A stretch of 64,000 nucleotides of DNA from DASVRA01 sp036388855 (GTDB lineage: Bacteria; Pseudomonadota; Alphaproteobacteria; Caulobacterales; Caulobacteraceae): positions 1 to 64,000 of the forward strand of contig DASVRA010000017.1 in NCBI GenBank assembly GCA_036388855.1. Reading direction: 5' to 3'. Numbering within the stretch: position 1 is the first letter of the stretch; each line of letters begins with the position of its first letter. Below, one piece after another: positions 27,095-35,347 of this stretch. The notes below the pieces were generated by a model. The model saw only the letters and a list, made by a program, of their open reading frames with translations, made no database searches and was not told where the DNA came from. A program made the translations under genes and the position numbers.

Positions 27095-27852
27095 CGCTCC
27101 TCCGCCTTGGCGTGAACATCGACCACGTCGCCACCATCCGAAACGCCCGGGGCGGCGGCCATCCCGATCCGGTGCGTGCGGCGCGCGCCGCCATCGACGC
27201 TGGCGCTGACGGAATCACGGCCCACCTGCGCGAGGACCGGCGCCACATCTCGGACGGCGACATCGAGGCATTGTCCCAACTCGAACGCACGCTGGCGCGC
27301 CCACTGAACCTGGAGATGGCGGTGACCGAGGAGATGGTCGCCATCGGCCTTCACCACCGCCCCCACGCCGTCTGCCTGGTTCCGGAGCGGCGCGAGGAGC
27401 GAACCACCGAAGGCGGCCTGGACGTCGCGGGCCAGCACAACACCGTTGCTCCCGCCGTTCGCCGGTTGCGCGACAACGGCTCGCGGGTGTCGCTGTTCAT
27501 CCAGGCCGATGCGCGGCAGATCGCCGCCTCGGCCGACAGCGGCGCCCAGGTGGTGGAACTCCACACCGGCGCCTACTGCGACGCCGCCCGCAACGGCGAG
27601 GCCGACGAAGCCGCTCGCCACCTCGACCGCCTGCGCGAAGCCGCCGCCCTAGCTCAAGCTCAAGGGCTGGAGGTCCACGCCGGCCACGGCATCGACTACG
27701 ACACGGTCGGCGTGATTGCTGCACTGCCCGAGGTCGTGGAGCTCAATATCGGCCATTTCCTGATCGGCGAGGCCATCTTCACCGGCCTCCAACCCGCCAT
27801 CCGCCGCATGCGCGAACTGATGGACGCCGCCCGCGCCGAGGCCGCCGCATGA
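27091..27852 (+). CDS. pdxJ: pyridoxine 5'-phosphate synthase PdxJ
   Basis: Closes the pyridoxine ring from 1-deoxyxylulose 5-phosphate and 3-amino-2-oxopropyl phosphate (vitamin B6). 253 residues from a GTG overlapping the pyrE stop, with CGGAGG 8 bases upstream. Family motifs: LGVNIDHVATIRNARGG, GITAHLREDRRHI, and HAGHGIDY; the active-site Glu and His residues are in place. An earlier in-frame start at 26890 is inside pyrE and is rejected. Confidence 0.95.
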   Translation: MTLLRLGVNIDHVATIRNARGGGHPDPVRAARAAIDAGADGITAHLREDRRHISDGDIEALSQLERTLARPLNLEMAVTEEMVAIGLHHRPHAVCLVPERREERTTEGGLDVAGQHNTVAPAVRRLRDNGSRVSLFIQADARQIAASADSGAQVVELHTGAYCDAARNGEADEAARHLDRLREAAALAQAQGLEVHAGHGIDYDTVGVIAALPEVVELNIGHFLIGEAIFTGLQPAIRRMRELMDAARAEAAA

Positions 27853-28295
27853 TCGTCGGCATCGGCTCCGACCTCGCCGATATCCGCCGCATCGAAGCCT
27901 CGATCGAGCGCTTTGGCGAACGCTTCATCCGCCGCATCTTCACCGACGCCGAACAGGCCAAGGCCAACAGCCGAACCCAGCAAGCCTCCACCTATGCCAA
28001 ACGCTGGGCCGCCAAGGAGGCCTGCGCCAAGGCGCTGGGCTCCGGCGTCTGGCGCCAGGGGATCAACTGGACCGACCTCGGCGTGGTCAACCTCCCTTCG
28101 GGCCAGCCGACCATGCGACTCACCGGCGGCGCGGCTAAGCGGCTCGACGCCATGATTCCGCCGGGAATGCGCCCCCACATCCACGTCAGCCTCACCGACG
28201 ACCACCCCTACGCGCAGGCCTTCGTGATCATTGAGGCCGTGCCGGACAATTCGCCGCCGCCCCCCGCGCTTGCCGCCCGGCCCCCGCGCGTCTAG
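27849..28295 (+). CDS. acpS: holo-[acyl-carrier-protein] synthase AcpS
   Basis: Transfers 4'-phosphopantetheine from CoA to acyl carrier protein. 148 residues; the core (about 1-130) has IVGIGSDLADIRRIE and the WAAKEACAKALG motif with the Mg-binding Asp and Glu. A Pro/Ala-rich tail of about 18 residues extends past the usual end. Its ATG overlaps the pdxJ stop (ATGA). The pdxJ-acpS-lepB-rnc-era order is classical in proteobacteria. Confidence 0.95.
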   Translation: MIVGIGSDLADIRRIEASIERFGERFIRRIFTDAEQAKANSRTQQASTYAKRWAAKEACAKALGSGVWRQGINWTDLGVVNLPSGQPTMRLTGGAAKRLDAMIPPGMRPHIHVSLTDDHPYAQAFVIIEAVPDNSPPPPALAARPPRV

Positions 28296-28328
28296 CTACC
28301 CGCCAACGTCAACGGAACCGCCCCGCCC

Positions 28329-29105
28329 ATGAGCACCGCCGCCACGGAGGCGCATCCCGCCCCCAAAGCCACCAACTGGGGCGAGACCTTCGAGATCGCC
28401 AAGACGGTGCTCTACGCCCTGGCGATCGCGCTCGTCCTGCGCATCCTGCTGTTCCAGCCGTTCACCATCCCCTCCGCCTCGATGGAGCCGACCCTGCTCC
28501 AGGGCGACTACATCATCGTCTCCAAATACACCTACGGCTACAGCCGCCACTCCATCCCCTTCAGCCCGCCGCTGTTCCACGGCCGCGTTCTGGAGCGCAC
28601 CCCCCGCCGCGGCGACATCGTCGTGTTCAAGCTGCCCCGCGACGGCCACACCGACTACATCAAGCGCCTCGTCGGCCTCCCCGGCGACCGCATCCAGGTC
28701 ACCGACGGCGCCCTGTTCCTGAACGGCCAGCCGGTCGCCCGCACCGAACTCTCCCCCACCACCCAGGAGATCTACGGCTTCACCCAGCAGGTGCGCCGCT
28801 ACCGCGAGTGCCAGGCCCCCGACCGCTGCCACATGACCTATGACGCCCGCCCCGACGGCGACGTGGACAACACCAGCGTCTACGTCGTCCCCGCCGGCCA
28901 CTACTTCATGATGGGCGACAACCGCGACAACTCGCTCGACAGCCGGGTGCCGGAGTCGGTCGGCGTCGGCTTCGTTCCGGCCGAGAACCTGGTCGGCAAG
29001 GCTGAGATCATCCTCTTGTCCTGGAACGCCGAAGCCTCGCTGTTCAAGCCCTGGACCTGGCTCACCGAGGCGCGGCCGAGCCGGTTCTTCACCCTGCTGA
29101 AGTGA
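28329..29105 (+). CDS. lepB: signal peptidase I LepB
   Basis: Inner-membrane serine protease that removes Sec and Tat signal peptides. 258 residues. One membrane segment (about 25-43) leads into the catalytic PSASMEPTL with Ser51, and general-base Lys112 lies in DYIKRLVGLPGDR. The conserved GDNRDNSLDSR box is near residue 198. The stop overlaps the GTG start of rnc. Confidence 0.96.
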   Translation: MSTAATEAHPAPKATNWGETFEIAKTVLYALAIALVLRILLFQPFTIPSASMEPTLLQGDYIIVSKYTYGYSRHSIPFSPPLFHGRVLERTPRRGDIVVFKLPRDGHTDYIKRLVGLPGDRIQVTDGALFLNGQPVARTELSPTTQEIYGFTQQVRRYRECQAPDRCHMTYDARPDGDVDNTSVYVVPAGHYFMMGDNRDNSLDSRVPESVGVGFVPAENLVGKAEIILLSWNAEASLFKPWTWLTEARPSRFFTLLK

Positions 29106-29815
29106 GCGGGGCCGAGCCCAGAGACCGCCGCAAGGCCGCCAAGGACGCCCTGCTCGCGCGCCTGGGCTACCGCTTCAACGACCCCGACCTGTTCGAGCGC
29201 GCCCTGACCCACGCCTCCACCACCGGCGGGACCGTCAAGAAGGTGCGCGACAACGAGCGGCTGGAGTTCCTGGGCGACCGGGTGCTGGGCCTGGCCATCG
29301 CCGATCGGCTGACGGAGGCGTTTCCAACCGCCGACGAAGGCGAGCTGTCGCGCCGCCTGCACGCCCTGGTTCGCCGCGAGGCCTGCGCCGAGGTTGCCCG
29401 CGAGATGGGCCTGGGCGAGGCGCTGCGCCTGGCGCCCGGCGAAAGCAACACCGGCGGCCGCGACAAGGCCACCGTGCTCGGCGACGCCTGCGAGGCTTTG
29501 ATCGCCGCCGTCTACCGCGACGGCGGCACGGGGGCCGCCCGCGCCCTGATCGACCGCTTCTGGGGCCCACGCCTGCACCAGGACGCCGCCGACGCCAAGG
29601 ACGCCAAGTCCGCGCTGCAGGAATGGGCGCAGGGGCAGGGCAGGGGCATCCCGCAATACGAGGTGGTCCGCCGCTCCGGCCCCGACCATGCGCCGCGGTT
29701 CACCGTTCAGGTCGCCGTCGGCCGCGCCGACCCGGCGGTCGCGGAGGGCTCCTCGCGCCAGGACGCCGAAAAAGCCGCCGCCGCCGCCCTGCTCCAGCGT
29801 GAGATCAGCCAATGA
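29102..29815 (+). CDS. rnc: ribonuclease III
   Basis: Double-strand RNA endonuclease for rRNA and mRNA processing. 237 residues from a GTG overlapping lepB's stop. The RNase III signature NERLEFLGDRVLGL is at 51-64, with the second metal site GDACEALIAA. A C-terminal dsRNA-binding domain follows, ending SRQDAEKAAAAALL. Its stop overlaps the era ATG (ATGA). Confidence 0.96.
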   Translation: MSGAEPRDRRKAAKDALLARLGYRFNDPDLFERALTHASTTGGTVKKVRDNERLEFLGDRVLGLAIADRLTEAFPTADEGELSRRLHALVRREACAEVAREMGLGEALRLAPGESNTGGRDKATVLGDACEALIAAVYRDGGTGAARALIDRFWGPRLHQDAADAKDAKSALQEWAQGQGRGIPQYEVVRRSGPDHAPRFTVQVAVGRADPAVAEGSSRQDAEKAAAAALLQREISQ

Positions 29816-30744
29816 CCCGCGCCGGCTTCGCCGCCATCATCGGCGCCCCCAACGCCGGCAAGTCCACCCTGGTCAACCGCCTGGTCGGCGCCAAGATCTC
29901 CATCGTGACCCAGAAGGTCCAGACCACTCGCTTCCCCGTCCGCGGCGTCGCCATGGAGGGCGACACCCAGATCGTGCTGGTCGACACGCCGGGCGTGTTC
30001 AAGCCGCGCCGCCGCCTCGACCGCGCCATGGTCCGCGCCGCCTGGGCGGGGGCCGAGGACGCCGACGCCGTGGTCCACCTCGTCGATGTCCAAGCCGAAC
30101 TCGCGGTCGCCGAAGGCGGCGGCAAGGCCGCCGACCGCCGCTGCGTCGACGACACCCGCACCATCTCGGAAGGTCTGAATGCCTCCCCCCGCAAGGCCAT
30201 CCTGGCCCTCAACAAGATCGACGGCGTCAAGCGCGAGAGCCTGCTCGCCCTGTCCGAACGCCTGTTCGCGCTCGGCGTCTATTCCGAGGTGTTCATGATC
30301 TCCGCCGCCAACGGCTCGGGCGTGGACGACCTCAAGCGCCGCCTGGCCGAGCTGATGCCGGAAGGGCCGTGGCTGTTCCCCGCCGACCAGACCGCCGACA
30401 TGCCCGTGCGCCTGCTCGCCGCCGAGATCACCCGCGAAAAGCTCTACCTGCGCGTCCACGAGGAGCTGCCCTACTCCGCCGCGGTGGAGACCACCGCCTT
30501 CGAGGAGCGCCCCGACGGCTCGGTCCGCATCGAACAGACCGTCTACGTCGAACGCGAAGGCCACCGCCCGATCATCCTGGGCAAGGCCGGCCAGACCGCC
30601 AAATGGATCGGCCAGAAGTCACGCGAGGAACTGACCGAAATCCTCGCCCGCCCCGTCCACCTGTTCCTCCACGTCAAGGTGGATCCCAAGTGGCAGGACC
30701 GCCGCGAGCATTACACGGGCGTGGGGTTGGAGTTCGATGCCTGA
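29812..30744 (+). CDS. era: GTPase Era
   Basis: Ribosome-assembly GTPase that binds the 3' end of 16S rRNA. 310 residues. G1 GAPNAGKS at 11-18, G3 DTPG and G4 NKID are intact, and a C-terminal KH domain holds the expected VYVEREGHRPIILGK and GQKSREEL segments. Translation is coupled to rnc. It is followed by a 213-base spacer with repeat elements before recO. Confidence 0.96.
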   Translation: MTRAGFAAIIGAPNAGKSTLVNRLVGAKISIVTQKVQTTRFPVRGVAMEGDTQIVLVDTPGVFKPRRRLDRAMVRAAWAGAEDADAVVHLVDVQAELAVAEGGGKAADRRCVDDTRTISEGLNASPRKAILALNKIDGVKRESLLALSERLFALGVYSEVFMISAANGSGVDDLKRRLAELMPEGPWLFPADQTADMPVRLLAAEITREKLYLRVHEELPYSAAVETTAFEERPDGSVRIEQTVYVEREGHRPIILGKAGQTAKWIGQKSREELTEILARPVHLFLHVKVDPKWQDRREHYTGVGLEFDA

Positions 30745-30750
30745 TTAGAA

Positions 30751-30774
30751 CCCCTCTCCCTCGAGGGGGTGAGG
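30751..30774 (+). repeat. REP-like palindrome copy 1
   Basis: CCCCTCTCCC-TCGA-GGGGGTGAGG, an imperfect inverted repeat 7 bases after era. It matches the arms and TCGA core of three further copies around recO and may act as a transcript-end hairpin. Confidence 0.6.
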
Positions 30775-30920
30775 AGCAGCGGCCAATTGCTTGGCCGCTG
30801 TGACGAACGGGCAGGGGTGAGGGTGTGGCCAAGACCCTCCACGCAGATGGCGCGAAAGGAAAAACGCTCCTTCCTCACGTGCCCAATCCGCTCAAGCCGG
30901 CGCGAACACCCCCATCCCCA

Positions 30921-30945
30921 CCCTTCCCCCATCGAGGGGGAAGGG
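30921..30945 (+). repeat. REP-like palindrome copy 2
   Basis: CCCTTCCCCC and GGGGGAAGGG are perfect 10-base inverted arms around the loop ATCGA. The element ends 12 bases before the recO ATG, so it overlaps the recO translation-initiation region in mRNA. Confidence 0.7.
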
Positions 30946-30957
30946 CTTTGTAGCGCC

Positions 30958-31686
30958 ATGGACTTCACCGACGACGCCTACGTCCTCTCCGCCCGCCCCT
31001 TCGGCGAGACCGGCGCGATCGTCGAGGCCCTCACCGCCCACCACGGCCGCTGGGCCGCCCACGTCGCCGGCGGCGCCTCGCGCCGCCTCAAGCCGATCCT
31101 CCAGCCCGGCGCCCGGGTGCAGTTCGCCTACCGCTCCCGCACCTTCGACCAGCTAGGCGCCGCCGCCCTGGAAGCCGCCGGCCCCGGCCCCGACGCCCTG
31201 TTCGACGACCGCCTCGCCCTGGCCGGCCTCGCCTCCGCCGCAGCCCTGGCCCAGGCCTTGCCCGAGCGCGAAGCCCACCCCGGCGCCTTCCTCGCGCTGG
31301 AGTCCCTGATCGGCGCGCTGGCCGACTCCCACGTCTGGCCCGCCGTCTACGTCCGCTTCGAAGCCGGCCTGCTGGAGGAGGTCGGCTTCGGCCTCGACCT
31401 CTCCCGCTGCGCCGCCACCGGCTCGCGCGACGACCTCGTCTACGTCAGCCCCCGCACCGGCCGCGCCGTCAGCCGCGACGCCGGCCGCCCCTACCACGAC
31501 AAGCTCCTGGCCCTCCCCCCCTTCCTCCTCTCCTCCCAAACCGGCCTCACCGAAGGCGACATCGCCGCCGGCCTCGCCCTGACCGGCCACTTCCTCGAAC
31601 AATTCCTCTTCGCTCCCCTCAACCGCCCCCTGCCGCCCGCCCGCCACTGGCTGCTGGAGCGGCTGCGCGATGCGGGCCGGCTCTGA
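30958..31686 (+). CDS. recO: DNA repair protein RecO
   Basis: Loads RecA onto SSB-coated DNA in the RecFOR pathway. 242 residues from the ATG at 30958: an N-terminal OB fold (DDAYVLSARPFGETGAIVEALTAHHGR) and a helical C-terminal domain. The zinc-binding Cys of some RecO proteins is reduced to one Cys (SRCAATG). A longer frame from 30769 is rejected because the extra residues derive from the repeat-containing spacer. Confidence 0.92.
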   Translation: MDFTDDAYVLSARPFGETGAIVEALTAHHGRWAAHVAGGASRRLKPILQPGARVQFAYRSRTFDQLGAAALEAAGPGPDALFDDRLALAGLASAAALAQALPEREAHPGAFLALESLIGALADSHVWPAVYVRFEAGLLEEVGFGLDLSRCAATGSRDDLVYVSPRTGRAVSRDAGRPYHDKLLALPPFLLSSQTGLTEGDIAAGLALTGHFLEQFLFAPLNRPLPPARHWLLERLRDAGRL

Positions 31687-31797
31687 CAATCTCATCCACC
31701 CCCTCCCTCCCTCGCTTATACTGAAGGCGAGGGAGATGAACGATGAGACGCCCAACCGGACTCTCCGGACTCCTTTTTCTGGAGTCCGGTCTCCTCT

Positions 31798-31822
31798 CCT
31801 CTCCCCCTCGATGGGGGAGAGG
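31798..31822 (+). repeat. REP-like palindrome copy 3
   Basis: CCTCTCCCCC and GGGGGAGAGG are perfect 10-base inverted arms around TCGAT, the reverse complement of the loop in copy 2, so the two copies are in opposite orientation. Confidence 0.7.
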
Positions 31823-31930
31823 CCGGGAGAGGGGGGGCTCGCGCTGGCGGTCCCGGGCAAGCGCGCGAGGCGGAGGACTCTTCCTCGAACGCCATCTCCG
31901 GCAACGAACTGCCACCACCCCCATCCCCGA

Positions 31931-31955
31931 CCCTTCCGCCATCGAGGGGGAAGGG
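31931..31955 (+). repeat. REP-like palindrome copy 4
   Basis: CCCTTCCGCC-ATCGA-GGGGGAAGGG: same as copy 2 apart from one arm mismatch. The flank before it (CCACCCCCATCCCC) also matches the flank of copy 2, so the repeat unit is longer than the palindrome. Confidence 0.65.
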
Positions 31956-31974
31956 AGCGCGGCGCTGGGCCCGA

Positions 31975-31991
31975 AAGTGCACGAAGTGCAC
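31975..31991 (+). repeat. AGTGCAC palindrome, copy A
   Basis: AGTGCAC-GAA-GTGCACT is a perfect 7-base inverted repeat with a 3-base spacer. The same palindrome recurs twice at 43.07 and 43.14 kb in another intergenic space. Confidence 0.6.
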
Positions 31992-32086
31992 TCCATTTCG
32001 CACGCCAAAACCGGACTCTCCGGACTCACCGGACTCCTTTTTCCGTCCGCTCCTACCGCCCGCTATGCTGACCCGGTGAGTCGCCC

Positions 32087-34327
32087 ATGACCGTCCACGT
32101 TCCCCCGCCGGAAGGCGATCGCATCATCGACGAGCCCCTCGCCGAGGCGCTCTCGCGCCGCTACCTCGCCTACGCCCTCTCCACCATCATGCACCGCGCG
32201 CTCCCCGACGCGCGCGACGGCCTCAAGCCCGTGCAGCGGCGCCTGCTCTACGCCATGCACCGCATGCGCCTGAACCCCGAGGCCGCCACCCGCAAATGCG
32301 CCAAGGTGGTCGGCGAGGTGATGGGCGGCTTCCACCCCCACGGCGACCAGTCGATCTACGACGCCCTGGTCCGCCTCTCCCAGGACTTCGCCCAGCGCTA
32401 CCCCCTGGTCGAAGGCCAGGGAAACTTCGGCAACATCGACGGCGATAACGCAGCCGCCATGCGCTACACCGAGTGCCGCCTGACTGAGGCCGCGCGCCTG
32501 CTGCTCGACGGCATCGACGAGAACGCCGTCGACTTCCGCCCCACCTACGACGGCGAGGACTCCGAGCCGGTGGTGCTCCCCGCCGGCTTCCCCAACCTGC
32601 TGGCCAACGGCGCCAGCGGCATTGCCGTCGGCATGGCCACCTCGATCCCGCCCCACAACGCCGCCGAGCTGATCGACGCCTGCCTCCACCTGCTCGCCAA
32701 CCCCAACGCCCCCACCGCCGACCTCCTCGACCTCGTCCAGGGCCCCGACTTTCCCACCGGCGGCGTCATCGTCGAGCCCCGCGCCTCCCTGCTCGAGACC
32801 TACGAAACCGGCCGCGGCGGCGTGCGCCTGCGCGCCGCCTGGACCCGCGAGGACACGGGGCGGGGGACCTATCAGGTCGTCGTCACCCAAATCCCCTACC
32901 AAGTCCGCAAGAACGACCTGGTCGAACAGCTCGCCGGCCTGATCGAGGCCAAGAAGGCCCCCCTGCTCGGCGACGTGCGCGACGAGTCCGCCGAGGACGT
33001 CCGCCTGGTCATCGAGCCCAAGAGCCGCAACGTCGAGCCCGAAGTCTTGATGGAGAGCCTGTTCCGCCTCTCCGACCTCGAGACTCGCTTCCCGGTGAAC
33101 CTCAACGTGCTGGACGCCCGCGGCGCCCCCGGCGTGATGGGCCTGAGGCAGCTGCTCCAGGCCTTCCTCGACCACCGCCGCGAGGTGCTGGTCCGTAGAG
33201 CCCGCCACCGGCTGGAGAAGATCGAGGCCCGCCTGCACATCCTCGACGGCCTCCTGATCGTCTTCCTCGACCTCGACGAGGTGATCCGCATCGTCCGCTA
33301 CGACGAGGCGCCCAAGGCCCGCCTGATCGAGGTCTTCGCCCTCTCCGAGATCCAGGCCGAGGCCATCCTCAACACCCGCCTGCGCCAACTCGCCCGCCTG
33401 GAGGAGATGGAGCTGCGCCGCGAGCACGCCGAACTCTCCGAGGAGCGCGAAGGCATCGCCGCCCTGCTGGCCTCCGACAAGCGCCAGTGGCGCCTGGTCG
33501 GCGAGGGCCTGCGCGTCGTCCGCAAGATCCTCGGCCCGGAGACCGCGCTCGGCCGCCGCCGCTCGGTCTTCGCCGAGCCGCCGCGCATCGACGCCGCCGC
33601 CGCCGTGGAGTCCCACACCCCGCGCGAGCCGGTCACCGTGATCCTCTCCGAACGCGGCTGGATCCGCGCCCAGCGCGGCCGGGTAGAGGACCCCTCCGAA
33701 CTGAAGTTCAAGGAAGGCGACAAGCTTGCCTTCCTGGTCTCCGCCGAAACCACTGACCGCATCCTGCTGTTCGCCTCCGACGGCCGCTTCTTCACCCTGC
33801 CCGCCGACAAGCTCCCCTCCGGCCGCGGCCACGGCGAGCCGGTCCGCCTAATGATCGAGCTGGACGACCAGGTCGCCATCCTGGCCGTGTTCACCCACCG
33901 CCCCAGCCGCAAGCTCGTGCTCGCCTCCCGCGCCGGCTACGGCTTCCTGATGCCCGAGGAGGAGGCCTTGGCGAACCGCAAGGCCGGCAAGCAGGCCCTC
34001 GTCGTCGACGCCAAAGGGGCCGCCTTCGCCCTCCCGGCCGACGGCGACATGCTCGCCGTCGTCGGCGACAACGCCAAGGCCCTGATCTTCCCCCTCTCCG
34101 ACCTCCCGGAGATGCCTCGAGGCAAGGGCGTCAAACTCCAGAGCTACCGCGAAGGCGGCCTGCGCGACGGCCTCGTCTTCTCCTCCGACGAAGGCCCCAG
34201 TTGGACGGACCCCGCCGCCCGCACCCGCGCCTGGCCCGACTGGCGCCAGTGGATGGGCAAGAGGGCAGGGGCGGGGAGGGTGGTTCCAAGGGGATTCCCG
34301 AACTCTAGGCGATTTAGACCTTTGTGA
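32087..34327 (+). CDS. parC: DNA topoisomerase IV subunit A ParC
   Basis: Decatenates daughter chromosomes together with ParE. 746 residues. The winged-helix region has HPHGDQSIYDALV at 83-95 and the catalytic Tyr127 in AAAMRYTECR. The C-terminal beta-pinwheel runs from about residue 510, with family blocks such as VILSERGWIRAQRG and SSDEGPSWTD. At the position of E. coli Ser80 (quinolone contact) there is Gln88, and Asp92 replaces Glu84. Confidence 0.96.
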   Translation: MTVHVPPPEGDRIIDEPLAEALSRRYLAYALSTIMHRALPDARDGLKPVQRRLLYAMHRMRLNPEAATRKCAKVVGEVMGGFHPHGDQSIYDALVRLSQDFAQRYPLVEGQGNFGNIDGDNAAAMRYTECRLTEAARLLLDGIDENAVDFRPTYDGEDSEPVVLPAGFPNLLANGASGIAVGMATSIPPHNAAELIDACLHLLANPNAPTADLLDLVQGPDFPTGGVIVEPRASLLETYETGRGGVRLRAAWTREDTGRGTYQVVVTQIPYQVRKNDLVEQLAGLIEAKKAPLLGDVRDESAEDVRLVIEPKSRNVEPEVLMESLFRLSDLETRFPVNLNVLDARGAPGVMGLRQLLQAFLDHRREVLVRRARHRLEKIEARLHILDGLLIVFLDLDEVIRIVRYDEAPKARLIEVFALSEIQAEAILNTRLRQLARLEEMELRREHAELSEEREGIAALLASDKRQWRLVGEGLRVVRKILGPETALGRRRSVFAEPPRIDAAAAVESHTPREPVTVILSERGWIRAQRGRVEDPSELKFKEGDKLAFLVSAETTDRILLFASDGRFFTLPADKLPSGRGHGEPVRLMIELDDQVAILAVFTHRPSRKLVLASRAGYGFLMPEEEALANRKAGKQALVVDAKGAAFALPADGDMLAVVGDNAKALIFPLSDLPEMPRGKGVKLQSYREGGLRDGLVFSSDEGPSWTDPAARTRAWPDWRQWMGKRAGAGRVVPRGFPNSRRFRPL

Positions 34328-34365
34328 TAGTTCTTGACTTGCACTCTGAGCCTTAACATCAGCCG

Positions 34366-34686
34366 ATGCCCAATTGTAATACTAACTTTATAGTTTTCAA
34401 CGTTAAGAACAGTTCTTGGCGTTCTTGCTACTGCGGCTCATGGTTGGCGCATTGGAAGAAATATAGTCGAGGATCTCGTCGATCATGTGCAGTATTGGGC
34501 TGCCAGAATGACGCTTGCGTTGGTGCCCACGTGCGGCTATCCGACTACCGATCACGGCGGCATATGTACATCGTGCCCTTCTGCAAACGATGTAATCACC
34601 ACCGCAATGGTGACCTGATGATCATCGACAGGCGAACTTATTTGGTCTCCGCAAACGTGAATGACACGTGTTATCTAGACTACTGA
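34366..34686 (+). CDS. AT-rich orphan, Cys/His-rich zinc-binding-like protein
   Basis: 106 residues, not assignable to a named family. CYC near residue 21, the pair CAVLGC, then GAHVR and a PFCKRCNHHRN cluster give a spacing like an HNH/treble-clef zinc site (C-x4-C ... H ... C-x2-C-x-H-H). Codon use is strikingly AT-rich compared with both neighbours (many TTT, AAT, ATA), a sign of recent transfer. It starts 38 bases after parC; TTGACT in that gap could be part of its own promoter. A nuclease-like or DNA-binding role is only a guess. Confidence 0.65.
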   Translation: MPNCNTNFIVFNVKNSSWRSCYCGSWLAHWKKYSRGSRRSCAVLGCQNDACVGAHVRLSDYRSRRHMYIVPFCKRCNHHRNGDLMIIDRRTYLVSANVNDTCYLDY

Positions 34687-34697
34687 ACAGGAGCGTT

Positions 34698-35303
34698 TTA
34701 CGTTTTTTTCTGAAGCAGAGAAAACCGGGCTGAGAATTTTTGCTGCGCCTCCACCGCCGCCACCGGCTCCAGCTTCAGCGCCACCCCTTTCGGCGGTCTC
34801 CCGAAGAACGCCTTCGCCTCCTGCGCCGAGAACCCCGCCAGCTGCACCGCCTCGAAGTAGGCGCTCACCCGGTCCGCCGCCTTGATCAGCCGCTTCACCT
34901 CCGCTGGCGCCTTCGGCGGCAGGCCGAAACGGATATGGATCGCCGCCTCCAGCCGCCCCTCGAAGGCGCGGTAGTCCACCCCCAGCGCCGCCTTGAACGG
35001 CGAGATCATGTCGCCGATCACATACTCCGGCGCGTCGTGCAGCAGCGCGCAGAGCCGCCAGCGCGCCTCCAGCCCCGGCTGCATCTTCCCCGCCAGCTGC
35101 TCCACCACCAGGCAGTGCTGGGCCACCGAGAACGCGTGCGCCCCCGTCGTCTGCCCGTTCCACCGCGCCACCCGCGCCAGCCCGTGGGCAATGTCGTCGA
35201 TCTCGATGTCCAGCGGCGAGGGATCGAGCAGGTCCAGCCTGCGCCCCGACAGCATCCGCTGCCACGCGCGGGGTTCCTCCTTGTCCTTGGACGCTTGCGC
35301 CAT
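34698..35303 (-). CDS. HD-domain phosphohydrolase (YfbR-like)
   Basis: 201 residues. The HD-fold metal ligands are visible: His in GAHAFSVAQHC, HD in LLHDAPEYVIGD and a later Asp in IKAADRVSAYFEA. Similar proteins are 5'-deoxynucleotidases or related nucleotide phosphohydrolases. Start chosen at 35303, behind GGGAGAGG; an ATG at 35318 would add five residues and place the ribosome site inside the gene. It converges on the AT-rich orphan and is divergent from the gene at 35348. Confidence 0.85.
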   Translation of the reverse strand: MAQASKDKEEPRAWQRMLSGRRLDLLDPSPLDIEIDDIAHGLARVARWNGQTTGAHAFSVAQHCLVVEQLAGKMQPGLEARWRLCALLHDAPEYVIGDMISPFKAALGVDYRAFEGRLEAAIHIRFGLPPKAPAEVKRLIKAADRVSAYFEAVQLAGFSAQEAKAFFGRPPKGVALKLEPVAAVEAQQKFSARFSLLQKKT

Positions 35304-35347
35304 GCCTCTCCCTTGCATTTCCCCCCCGCCTGAACCAGACAGCGGCC

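Larger units (their letters stand above)
31687..32086. other. 400-base repeat-rich spacer between recO and parC
   Basis: I see no credible gene. It holds two REP-like palindromes (31798-31822, 31931-31955), an AGTGCAC palindrome (31974-31992 region) and short CCGGACTC repeats. Seven to eight GANTC sites occur in this space. Two overlapping frames here translate into Arg/Pro/Ser-rich low-complexity sequence and are not genes. Confidence 0.8.

Noticed and set aside
31670..32090. Two overlapping frames in the recO-parC spacer
   Set aside because: They read through palindromic repeats and give Pro/Ser/Arg-rich translations; no ribosome site or family likeness.
32063..33832. 589-codon antisense frame inside parC
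   Set aside because: Low-complexity Gly/Val/Asp sequence with no motif, opposite to an intact parC.
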